Below, in pieces: positions 36,981 to 45,030 of a stretch of DNA of 64,000 nucleotides. The stretch's first letter is position 1; each line of letters begins with the position of its first letter. The stretch lies in contig NZ_JALKBA010000003.1 of the NCBI RefSeq assembly GCF_023015805.1, forward strand, positions 248,001 through 312,000, written 5' to 3'. The translations under genes were made by a program, and so were the position numbers. Below the pieces are notes generated by a model that was not told where the DNA came from, searched no databases, and saw only the letters and a program-made list of their open reading frames with translations. Source of the DNA: Cellulophaga sp. F20128. GTDB taxonomy: Bacteria > Bacteroidota > Bacteroidia > Flavobacteriales > Flavobacteriaceae.

Positions 36981-38372
36981 TTAGAGAACTACTTTTTCTA
37001 CGTCTGATATTTTTGGAATGCAAACATTCCAGCCATATACCTGTTCTATTTTAACTCTAAAAGCATCTAGGGCAATTGGTTCTCCATGAAGTAAATAAAC
37101 TTTTTCTGGAATATTTTTAATTGTTTTCATCCAGTTTAGCAACCCTTGTTGATCGGCATGTCCAGATAAGCTTTCAATATTTTTTATAGTGGCCTTAACT
37201 GGGTAATATTTACCGAAAAATCTAATTTCGTGTGCGCCTTCCTGAAGTTGTCTGCCCCGAGTACCTTCCGCTTGATACCCAGCTAATAAAACGGTCGTAG
37301 AGGGCTCATCTATAAGCTGTTGTAAATAGGTTAATACACGTCCGCCCGTAACCATACCACTACCTGCAATTATAATTTTAGATCTAGGGTCGTCAATAGT
37401 TTCCCATGTTTCTTTATAGCATTCTATGATCTTAAAATGGTTACACATTGCATTGTATTCTTGACTAGTTAATTTATGCCAATCCGGGAAATTTTTAAAA
37501 ACTTCAAGCACATTGTTTCCCATAGGACTATCAATAAATATGGGGATATTTGGAATTTTATTGAGTTTATACAATTTCCAAAGGATATACATTAAAGTTT
37601 GAAGCCTTTCCACTGCAAAACTAGGAATGATTAAATTTCCATGGTTCTGTATTGTTTCTGTAATGATTTCTACTAAAGTGTTCTCCACACTCACTTCCGG
37701 GTGATTTTTGTTGCCATATGTACTCTCCATAAACAAGAAATCTGCCCATTCTGGAGTTTTAGGATTATTCAATAAATAATCATCCTGTCTGCCAATATCC
37801 CCAGAAAAGACAAAGCGCTTCCCTTTAATTTCAATTTCAATAAAAGTTGCACCTATAATATGACCGTTGTATTGAAAACGATAGGAAATATGAGCCGATA
37901 ACTGTACCCATTTGTCTTCCTCCTCTACTTCAAATAATGCTATAATAGCCTCAGCCTCCCTTTTGGTGTAAAAGGGTAATGCAGGGTTATGTTTGCTATA
38001 ATTTTCTTTATTTGCCTTACTAGCTTCTTCTTCATGGATTTTTGCGCTATCCCTTAGAATAATAGTCGCTATAGCCAAGCTTGGTGCGGTTCCCGTAATT
38101 CGACCTTTAAAACCTTGTTTAAGTAGACGGGGTAAATAACCAATATGGTCTAAGTGACCATGGGTTATTAATACAATATCAACGGAAGCAACTTCTATTG
38201 GTAGGTCACTCCAGTTTAATTCTCTTAGTTCTTTTAATCCTTGAAACATTCCACAATCAACAAGTATGTTTTTTTCTGAGGTTTCAATAAGAAATTTAGA
38301 ACCAGTGACAACTCCGGCTGCACCTAAAAAGTTTATTTTTCCAAATTTTTCCATGGTATTATTAGTTGGCAC
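36981..38372 (-). CDS. Beta-CASP metallo-beta-lactamase RNA nuclease (CPSF-like)
   Basis: 463 aa; the ATG giving MEKFGKINFLG a few codons in is an alternative start. MBL motifs: THGHLDHIGYLPRL, GDIGRQDD, then beta-CASP domain motifs ESTYGN, KIIIAGSGMVTGGRVLTYLQ and SLSGHADQQGLLNWM, ending VYLLHGEPIAL. These are the features of the CPSF73/YSH1-type RNA endonuclease group. The 5' end overlaps the ATP-cone nuclease gene by 11 nt, so the two are translationally coupled. Cytoplasmic, expected to act on RNA. Confidence 0.92.
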   Translation of the reverse strand: MPTNNTMEKFGKINFLGAAGVVTGSKFLIETSEKNILVDCGMFQGLKELRELNWSDLPIEVASVDIVLITHGHLDHIGYLPRLLKQGFKGRITGTAPSLAIATIILRDSAKIHEEEASKANKENYSKHNPALPFYTKREAEAIIALFEVEEEDKWVQLSAHISYRFQYNGHIIGATFIEIEIKGKRFVFSGDIGRQDDYLLNNPKTPEWADFLFMESTYGNKNHPEVSVENTLVEIITETIQNHGNLIIPSFAVERLQTLMYILWKLYKLNKIPNIPIFIDSPMGNNVLEVFKNFPDWHKLTSQEYNAMCNHFKIIECYKETWETIDDPRSKIIIAGSGMVTGGRVLTYLQQLIDEPSTTVLLAGYQAEGTRGRQLQEGAHEIRFFGKYYPVKATIKNIESLSGHADQQGLLNWMKTIKNIPEKVYLLHGEPIALDAFRVKIEQVYGWNVCIPKISDVEKVVL

Positions 38373-39204
38373 ATAATAGTGAAATTTCTTGTAAAATTTT
38401 TGTTTTCCGTACTTCAGAAACTCCCAAGTGATCTAAGTAAAATTTATCATTAATTAAATCTCTACAGAGCACAATAGACCTACTTAAAAGAAATTGTTTT
38501 TCTCGGTTGCTAAGTAATGTTGAAACTGTAATTGGATACAAGCCCAAACGATCTATTCTGTCTTTTAAACCGTCGTTTAATGGATAATCCCAACTTAATA
38601 AATACAAACCAACACAATTGCCAAATTGAATTGCATCTTGCGTAAATCGTGTATTGGTCACAACCCAGCCTTGCGTAAGTGCACTTTTCTTTTTAGTGCT
38701 ATTAGTCCAGTTGGCTTTAACATCTTGATACCTTGAGTTGATATATAAAGGTATTTTAACATTGCAATTAAGACCTTGGGCACTGTGAAATTTACACTCA
38801 ATAATTGTAGCTTCGGAATTTTTAGAGGCTATTATATCTATCTCGTGCGATACACATTTACCTTGTAAAATGGTGCCCACTTCAGTACTGTACCCTGAAT
38901 AACTGAGAATTGCACTCACAAAGCGTTCAAATGGGAAGCCAGTGGGACCTAGTTCATAAATAGCTTTTTTGAGCTTGTACTTTGAGGCCAAATGACTATT
39001 GTTTTTTTTAAGTAAGGCGAAGGCCCTATTGTAAATTTCCTTGGTGGATATGCCTTGATAAAGTTCATCTCGAACTTTGTCTAAAATTTGATTCACAATT
39101 TTGGTATCTGCTCCAGTTCTGTTTAAGGATGTACGTAATTTTTCCAGTGAAAATTTCACCTTTTCACCTGAAGATTTAATTATTTCTATATTTTGTATAT
39201 CCAT
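38362..39204 (-). CDS. ATP-cone plus Mrr-like PD-(D/E)XK nuclease-domain protein
   Basis: 280 aa. Residues about 5-88 are an ATP-cone (IEIIKSSGEKVKFSLEKLRTSLNRTGAD), the nucleotide-sensing module best known from ribonucleotide reductase. Residues about 90-200 are restriction-endonuclease-like: GPTGFPFERFVSAILSYSGYSTEVG, then HEIDIIA (Asp123) and TIIECKFH (Glu136, Lys138), a full PD-(D/E)XK core. The C-terminal 80 residues are unassigned. Coupled to a beta-CASP nuclease and downstream of the usp genes. An ATP-level-controlled nuclease is a plausible reading. Confidence 0.85.
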   Translation of the reverse strand: MDIQNIEIIKSSGEKVKFSLEKLRTSLNRTGADTKIVNQILDKVRDELYQGISTKEIYNRAFALLKKNNSHLASKYKLKKAIYELGPTGFPFERFVSAILSYSGYSTEVGTILQGKCVSHEIDIIASKNSEATIIECKFHSAQGLNCNVKIPLYINSRYQDVKANWTNSTKKKSALTQGWVVTNTRFTQDAIQFGNCVGLYLLSWDYPLNDGLKDRIDRLGLYPITVSTLLSNREKQFLLSRSIVLCRDLINDKFYLDHLGVSEVRKTKILQEISLLCAN

Positions 39205-39379
39205 ATTGAACGGTATTTGAAATTTATTAAAATCAATTACTTACGCAGTTTAATCCAACGATCTCATAAAAGCAATAATTATTGAATTCGTTGTTACAGC
39301 TAAATTTAGCCAGAAGCGGTTTCCTGAAATTTTAAGAATACGGATAACTTCCCTTGTAAAAATTGTAGTAACCCGGTAA

Positions 39380-40207
39380 CTATTCTGGTATTACTAGCAA
39401 AGGAATTAAAGGTTGAAATCCAATTTTTTTGATCACAGGTTCTTTAATAATATCTTCTATAAAACTGTGCTTATAATTTACCATTACAAGTAAATTAATG
39501 TCTAATTCATCAATAAAATTATTTATCTCTTGTGTTTTCTTTGCATATTCTGGCATCCAATGGAAACTACAGGAATAATCCTTTAGATATAATTTTAGCA
39601 TCTCCAAGTTATTACTTTGCGCTGCTGTTAATTTATCTTTTTCGTTAATATGTACTATTCTTAGTTTAGAATTAAACAAAGATGCCATATGTTTTAAAGG
39701 AAGTAATACTTCTCCATAAGTACGATTATAATCTGTAGGGAAGGCTATTTGCTTCGGTTCAACATAATCATATTCATCTGGTACAACTAATACCGGTGCT
39801 AATTTTATTTTTTCAATAGTGTTTACGGTATTACTTCCAAAAAAAAGTCCTTTGGCTTTTGTAGCACCTTTAGTTCCCATAACTACAAGGTCTATACTGA
39901 ATTTTTTCACAGCTTTTTCTATGGCTGTATTTAAATCGTCAGAGCTTAAAATGCTGTTAAATTCATGCTTAACATTCGTATTTGAAGCTTCTGCCATTTC
40001 CTTTAGCTCTGTTAGTTCTTTTAGTGCGTTAACTTCCATAATTTTTGACAGCTTATTTGTCATATTAGACATTCGAGATACTGTCACTTTCGTGGAGTTC
40101 AAAAAATAAAAGGTACATTTTTCGTGAGCATAGAGATTTAAGGCGTAAACCGCAGCGCTCCATGCATTGTCTGAAAAATCTGTTGGGAATAGAATCTTTT
40201 TTCTCAT
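39380..40207 (-). CDS. Universal stress protein (tandem Usp domains), third of three
   Basis: 275 aa, two Usp domains. The first ends with the ATP-binding signature VVMGTKGATKAKGLFFGSNTVNTIEKIKLAPVLVVP; the second (about 150-275) is degenerate in that loop. Starts MRKKILFPTDFSDNAWSA like its two upstream paralogues. Last gene of the usp trio, 44 nt after the second. Confidence 0.93.
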   Translation of the reverse strand: MRKKILFPTDFSDNAWSAAVYALNLYAHEKCTFYFLNSTKVTVSRMSNMTNKLSKIMEVNALKELTELKEMAEASNTNVKHEFNSILSSDDLNTAIEKAVKKFSIDLVVMGTKGATKAKGLFFGSNTVNTIEKIKLAPVLVVPDEYDYVEPKQIAFPTDYNRTYGEVLLPLKHMASLFNSKLRIVHINEKDKLTAAQSNNLEMLKLYLKDYSCSFHWMPEYAKKTQEINNFIDELDINLLVMVNYKHSFIEDIIKEPVIKKIGFQPLIPLLVIPE

Positions 40208-40251
40208 AGTCGTTCGTCTTACGTTTATATATAATTTTTATGGTTTAATTG

Positions 40252-41115
40252 CTATTTATTATCAAGGTCTGTGGCCATTGATGGTATTACCAAAAATGGA
40301 ATCGTTAAATGAAATCCAATCTGATTGATAGTATTTTTAAAGAACAAACTTTCAAAAAAGGAATGTTTGTTATTAATCATAGCCAACAGGTTAATTTTAT
40401 ATTTGAGCTGAAATTCATTGACAGCATCGGAGATATTCATACTCTTTACGGCATGAAATAAAAATGCCGTTTCCTGGAACAAAATTTCTAATTGGGCTTT
40501 GTTGTTTTCTTGTATTTCCGTGAGATCATTACCTGTTGAAACGTGCATAGCATTTACTCTAGCATGCTTAGATACGGCCAAATTTTTGAGGAAACTGAGT
40601 TTTGAGTTTTTATAACTTACCTCTAAATCTGTTGGAAAGAGAATTTCTTGTGGAGCCTCATATGTAAACGCTGAAGGAATAGCCAAAATAGGGCATTTTA
40701 CTTTTTGAAATAGTTGTACGGTATTTGAGCCAAACAACACTTCCTTTGCACCCGTGGCCCCTTTGGTTCCCACAACAATGAGATCAATAGGATACTTTTG
40801 TACAAAGGCTTGTATGCCCGATATAAAGGCATCAAATTTGGCATAGGTTTTAAAATTATGCTTTTTATTGTTTTTAAAGGTTGTAGAGATTCTCAACACC
40901 AATTGGTTTAGGTTTTCTTCTGCAGTATTTTTTATGGTATCTACAATACCAAATTGCTCTGGATTCACGAGTACATATTCAAGGTGATAAATAATTGGGG
41001 TGTAGGCATGGTATAGGTAAAAGGTGCATTCTTCTTCCTTAAATAATTGCATAGCATAAGCAATGCCGTTCCATGAATTTTCCGAAAAATCTGTTGGTAA
41101 AAGTATGTGTTTCAT
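40252..41115 (-). CDS. Universal stress protein (tandem Usp domains), second of three
   Basis: 287 aa. ILLPTDFSENSWNGIAYAMQLF at the start and the ATP-binding loop VVGTKGATGAKEVLFGSNTVQLFQKVKCPILAIP near residue 115-150; second domain degenerate. Starts 14 nt after the first usp gene. Paralogues diverged well beyond recent duplication. Confidence 0.93.
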   Translation of the reverse strand: MKHILLPTDFSENSWNGIAYAMQLFKEEECTFYLYHAYTPIIYHLEYVLVNPEQFGIVDTIKNTAEENLNQLVLRISTTFKNNKKHNFKTYAKFDAFISGIQAFVQKYPIDLIVVGTKGATGAKEVLFGSNTVQLFQKVKCPILAIPSAFTYEAPQEILFPTDLEVSYKNSKLSFLKNLAVSKHARVNAMHVSTGNDLTEIQENNKAQLEILFQETAFLFHAVKSMNISDAVNEFQLKYKINLLAMINNKHSFFESLFFKNTINQIGFHLTIPFLVIPSMATDLDNK

Positions 41116-41129
41116 AGCTTGGAGAATTA

Positions 41130-41975
41130 TTAACGTGTGATGTTTTGCATCGCCAATAGTGGAATCTGTAAACCAAGACTCACTGCATCAATTGTAGATG
41201 GAAATAATAGAGTTTCTAAAAATGAATGTTGGGTATTGACCATAGTTATCACATCAATATTCTTTTCTTTTATATAATTTTTAATTGTTGAAGCTACATT
41301 ATCGCTGCTTTCATGTAAAAAATTAACCTTATTCTCTTGCAGGGTAAGGGCTAAAAATACTTTGTTGTCCTCTTGCCTAATAGATAATTGCTCGCTGTTA
41401 GAAACATATAGTACATCGATACTGCTTCGGTAAGATTTTGCTAAAACCGACAGAAGTTTTAATTCTCGTCGTTTGTAGGGAACTAAATAGTTGGTCGGAA
41501 ATAAAATATGTTTTGGTTGTGTGTTTGAATACAAGGCAGGAATTGCCAAAACCGGACATTTTACGTATTTTAACACTGCAAGGGTTTGGCTGCCAAATTC
41601 AATGTCACGATCATTAGATACGCCCTTTGTACCCATTACTATTAAATCAATGTTTTTAGCAATAGCGGTAAGCTGAGCCTCTTCAACCAAATTGTTATTC
41701 GCAGATATGGTATGGTAGGTATACCTCGGGTTATGCGAGATATCTTTTACCTCCTGCAGTAAGTTTTCTAGGTTCGCTTGAGATTCATTTCTAACGGTCA
41801 TCAAAACATCCCCAAAAACCTCACGAGATTTTAAATCCTTATGATTATAAAACTCATTCTGGTAAGCATGCATAAAATAAAATTCGGTATGTTGATATTT
41901 AAAAAACTCCAAAGCATATTTAATAGCATTCATAGCGTTTTCTGAAAAATCAGTTGGAAGTAATATGGATAACAT
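41130..41975 (-). CDS. Universal stress protein (tandem Usp domains), first of three
   Basis: 281 aa. ILLPTDFSENAMNAIKYALEFF and VMGTKGVSNDRDIEFGSQTLAVLKYVKCPVLAIP are the Usp nucleotide-site motifs. Heads the operon under an FNR-type box (42031-42044) and a TAACTTTA -7-like element (42008-42001), which suggests induction under low oxygen or low energy. Confidence 0.93.
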   Translation of the reverse strand: MLSILLPTDFSENAMNAIKYALEFFKYQHTEFYFMHAYQNEFYNHKDLKSREVFGDVLMTVRNESQANLENLLQEVKDISHNPRYTYHTISANNNLVEEAQLTAIAKNIDLIVMGTKGVSNDRDIEFGSQTLAVLKYVKCPVLAIPALYSNTQPKHILFPTNYLVPYKRRELKLLSVLAKSYRSSIDVLYVSNSEQLSIRQEDNKVFLALTLQENKVNFLHESSDNVASTIKNYIKEKNIDVITMVNTQHSFLETLLFPSTIDAVSLGLQIPLLAMQNITR

Positions 41976-42000
41976 AGCGTGTGTATTTAGATGACTTGGA

Positions 42001-42044
42001 TAAAGTTACCGCCTTCATTACTTCTAAAATATGATATATATCAT
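42001..42044 (-). promoter_or_regulatory. Promoter with FNR-type box (usp operon)
   Basis: ATGAT-ATAT-ATCAT palindrome at 42031-42044 has the TGAT-N4-ATCA core of FNR boxes. Its centre is 29.5 nt from the first base of TAACTTTA (42008-42001), the same spacing as in the GTAAC-type promoters at 24.8 and 28.1 kb. Confidence 0.7.
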
Positions 42045-42267
42045 GTTATTATTGTAAAGTAAAGTGAAAACTTTGTATAGTGTTATTTAGAGTTTAAGTT
42101 GTTGTAAATCTGAGGATAAGTTAATGATTTTATGGCAATAAGTTGATTTAATCCAATGAAAGAATAACGTATATTGTTGTTCTAGTTGAAGTTGAATGTA
42201 ATTGATTTATTGTATACTATACTACATCAAAAATTGCTAATTTTAAATTCAATATAAAATTAAAAGG

Positions 42268-42678
42268 ATGAATTCTAAAAAGAGAATGTCAATGCGGTTT
42301 TATCAAAATTTAGGCAAGTTATTTTATGCTATTGCGGCTGCTGATGGTAAAGTAAGAGTAGAAGAGTTTGCACAGTTAAAGAAACTAGTAAGAGACCAAT
42401 GGTTAGTTGTCGATGCTATTGACGATTCCTTTGATGTTGATGCTACCGATCAAATGGAAGTGGTTTTTGACAATCTAAGAGCAACAGACGAACTTGATGC
42501 TACAACCTGCTATGACGAATTTGTGCACTATAAAAACAAGAAACCCCATTTGTTTACCGATGAGGTAAAAAAGTTAATTATAAAAACAGCATCATCCATT
42601 GCACATGCATTTGCTGGAATTAATAAAGCAGAATTAATTATGCTAGCAAGACTTGACATCGAATTAAAAAAAGCATAA
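42268..42678 (+). CDS. TerB-like helical protein
   Basis: 136 aa, all-helical. FYQNLGKLFYAIAAADGKVRVEEFAQLKKLV is the typical TerB opening with the acidic ADG loop, and a later TASSIAHAFAGINKAELIMLARLDIEL helix pair follows. Its family is linked to stress and tellurite resistance, but the biochemical role is unknown. A chaperone gene follows after 65 nt on the same strand. Confidence 0.75.
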   Translation: MNSKKRMSMRFYQNLGKLFYAIAAADGKVRVEEFAQLKKLVRDQWLVVDAIDDSFDVDATDQMEVVFDNLRATDELDATTCYDEFVHYKNKKPHLFTDEVKKLIIKTASSIAHAFAGINKAELIMLARLDIELKKA

Positions 42679-42743
42679 CTTAAGTATAATTATAACGTGG
42701 AATCCTTTTTAAATATTCATCTTACCTATTAAATTATTAATAA

Positions 42744-43637
42744 ATGGCATTTATAGATTATTACAGCATATTAGGAGTCACTAAAAAGGCAACTGAAGGC
42801 GATATAAAAAAAGCTTATCGGAAACTTGCTCGGAAGTATCACCCAGATCTCAATCCTAACGATAAAGAAGCTGAACAAAAATTCAAAGAAATTAACGAGG
42901 CCAATGAAGTCTTGAGTAACCCAGAAAATCGTAAAAAATACGATGACCATGGGGAACATTGGCAACATGCAGAAGCGTACGAAAAAGCAAAGCAACAACA
43001 AAAACAAAATGCCCAACAACAAACATATCAAGGTGATTTTGGCGGGTATTCGGAGAGTGATTTTTCAGATTTTTTCAGTGCAACCTTTGGGGGTTCTAAG
43101 GCTAAAGGTGGGCGTAGAGAAGCAAAATTTAGAGGACAAGATTTTAACGCAAAATTAGAGCTGAACCTCGAGGATGTTTACCGTTCGCACAAACAAACAT
43201 TAACAGTCAATGCTAAAAATATACGGATCACCATTCCTGCGGGTGTAGAAAATGGGCAGATCATAAAAATAAAAGGCCACGGAGGAAAAGGGGTTAATGG
43301 AGGGCCAAATGGTGATTTGTATATTGAATTTTCAATACGCAATACAACTCAATTTAGAAGAGATGGCTCTAATTTATATGCTTCGGTTGATTTGGATATC
43401 TACAAAGCACTTTTAGGCGGGGAGATAACCGTGGATACCATAGACGGAAAAGTAAAACTGACGGTAAAACCTGAGACGCAGAACGGAACAAAAGTAAAAC
43501 TCACAGGAAAAGGATTTCCAAAATATAAAAAAGAAGGGCAATTTGGCGATTTATATGTAACCTACTCTATAAAAATGCCGGTAAACCTTTCAGCCAAAGA
43601 AAAAGAACTCTTTACTGAACTTTCAAAATTGCGATAA
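42744..43637 (+). CDS. cbpA: CbpA-type J-domain co-chaperone
   Basis: 297 aa. J domain residues 4-70 with HPD at 33-35 (RKYHPDLNP); a Gly/Gln-rich linker; then two C-terminal beta domains ([22 protein letters not shown] and [34 protein letters not shown]). No zinc-finger CxxCxGxG repeats, so it is CbpA rather than DnaJ. Stimulates DnaK ATPase. The CbpM-like gene begins 2 nt later, which supports the assignment. Confidence 0.93.
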   Translation: MAFIDYYSILGVTKKATEGDIKKAYRKLARKYHPDLNPNDKEAEQKFKEINEANEVLSNPENRKKYDDHGEHWQHAEAYEKAKQQQKQNAQQQTYQGDFGGYSESDFSDFFSATFGGSKAKGGRREAKFRGQDFNAKLELNLEDVYRSHKQTLTVNAKNIRITIPAGVENGQIIKIKGHGGKGVNGGPNGDLYIEFSIRNTTQFRRDGSNLYASVDLDIYKALLGGEITVDTIDGKVKLTVKPETQNGTKVKLTGKGFPKYKKEGQFGDLYVTYSIKMPVNLSAKEKELFTELSKLR

Positions 43638-43639
43638 TT

Positions 43640-43936
43640 ATGAACACAACAAACCTTATTTCAATCCAACATTTTTGTACGCATTACAAGGTTCCTATAA
43701 CCTTTATTACAGCACTACAGGAATATGAGCTCGTAGAGATTACCGTAACTGATAATGAACACTACCTGCGAACGAATCAAATTTACGACCTTGAAAAAAT
43801 GATACGCTTGCATTATGAGCTCCATATAAATCTTGAAGGAATTGATGCGATTTACAATTTATTAAAACAAGTAGAAAGTCTTCAATCTCAAGTTAAAACC
43901 CTAAAGAATAAGTTAAATTCTTACGAAGATTTATAA
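43640..43936 (+). CDS. CbpM-like modulator (MerR-type HTH)
   Basis: 98 aa. Opens ISIQHFCTHYKVPITFITALQEYELVEI, the MerR-like fold used by CbpM, followed by YDLEKMIRLHYELHINLEGIDAIYNLLKQVESLQSQVKTLKNKL, a terminal coiled coil. CbpM binds the J domain of CbpA and limits its activity. Adjacent to and coupled with cbpA. Confidence 0.88.
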   Translation: MNTTNLISIQHFCTHYKVPITFITALQEYELVEITVTDNEHYLRTNQIYDLEKMIRLHYELHINLEGIDAIYNLLKQVESLQSQVKTLKNKLNSYEDL

Positions 43937-43946
43937 TCAGCATACT

Positions 43947-44867
43947 ATGGCAGACCTTGAATACTTTAAAGAATGGATGTTGGGTAATGCACAACTTTGG
44001 ATTGTGATTAAATACGTTATTATACTGGTTTCAGTTTTACTAGCCATTCAATTGTTAAGACGGTATCTGAAAAGGAAAATATCAAATTCAGTCATACGGT
44101 ATAAAACACAAAAAGGAATTGAGGTCTTGGGTTATCTATTACTAGTGGTTTTAACCATAACCTATTTTTCTGGTGCGATTAAAGATTTTACCATTATTGT
44201 AGGCTTATTCACTGCTGGAATAGCCTTTACACTTCAAGAATTAATATTGAGTATTGCAGGTTCTATTTATATTTTCTTGGTGCAAGTATACAAACCCGGA
44301 GACCGCATAGAGATTAACGGAATTAAAGGGGATGTAATTGATGTTGATAGCATATACACAACAATGATGGAAATAGGAGAATGGGTGAGTAGTGATAATT
44401 ATAGTGGACGAATTGTAAAGCTCAGTAATGCATTTGTCTTTAAAGGACCAATTTATAACTATTCGCAAGACTTTCCTTTTATTTGGGATGAATTGAATGT
44501 GCCAATTCGTTATGGTTCCGATATGGATTTGGCAAAATCTATTGTAGTTAAAATTGCAACGGAAACACTTTCGGACTATGTTGTGAATTCAAAAACGGAA
44601 TGGGAATCCGTGGTTAGTAAATATTATATTGAAGATGCACAACTAGACCCTACCTTGGCAATTTCACTAACGGATAATTGGATTCAGTTTAATTTGAGAT
44701 ATATTGTAGACTTTAAGAAACGTCGCATTACAAAGCATTTGCTTTATGATAAAATAAGAACTGCAATTGAAAATTCGGAGGGAAAAATTACCCTAGCGTC
44801 TTCAACGCTTGAGATTATTAAAATTCCAAACCTCAAAGTGGATTTAAATGATGACAAAACCCGATAA
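43947..44867 (+). CDS. MscS-family mechanosensitive channel
   Basis: 306 aa. Three N-terminal membrane helices; the pore-lining and beta segment FTAGIAFTLQELILSIAGSIYIFLVQVYKPGDRIEINGIKGDVIDVDSIYTTMMEIG is the MscS signature; the C-terminal domain is soluble. Opens under membrane tension to release solutes. 10 nt after the CbpM-like gene. Confidence 0.92.
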   Translation: MADLEYFKEWMLGNAQLWIVIKYVIILVSVLLAIQLLRRYLKRKISNSVIRYKTQKGIEVLGYLLLVVLTITYFSGAIKDFTIIVGLFTAGIAFTLQELILSIAGSIYIFLVQVYKPGDRIEINGIKGDVIDVDSIYTTMMEIGEWVSSDNYSGRIVKLSNAFVFKGPIYNYSQDFPFIWDELNVPIRYGSDMDLAKSIVVKIATETLSDYVVNSKTEWESVVSKYYIEDAQLDPTLAISLTDNWIQFNLRYIVDFKKRRITKHLLYDKIRTAIENSEGKITLASSTLEIIKIPNLKVDLNDDKTR

Positions 44868-45030
44868 AAGGTGGTGTCAAGTGTTTGTATTGAAGTAGGG
44901 TTGTATTTTAAAGGGATTCCACGGGTTGTTTTTGGGAAAAGTATAATCCTCATTTATTTGAAGGTACCCAAGTATGTATTGTACAACCTTAATATTGCTT
45001 ATTGTTTGAATTTATAAGACCTAATTTTAC

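Noticed and set aside
42152-42165. TTGATTTAATCCAA as a further FNR box
   Set aside because: Two mismatches in the second half-site and no -7 element at the usual distance.
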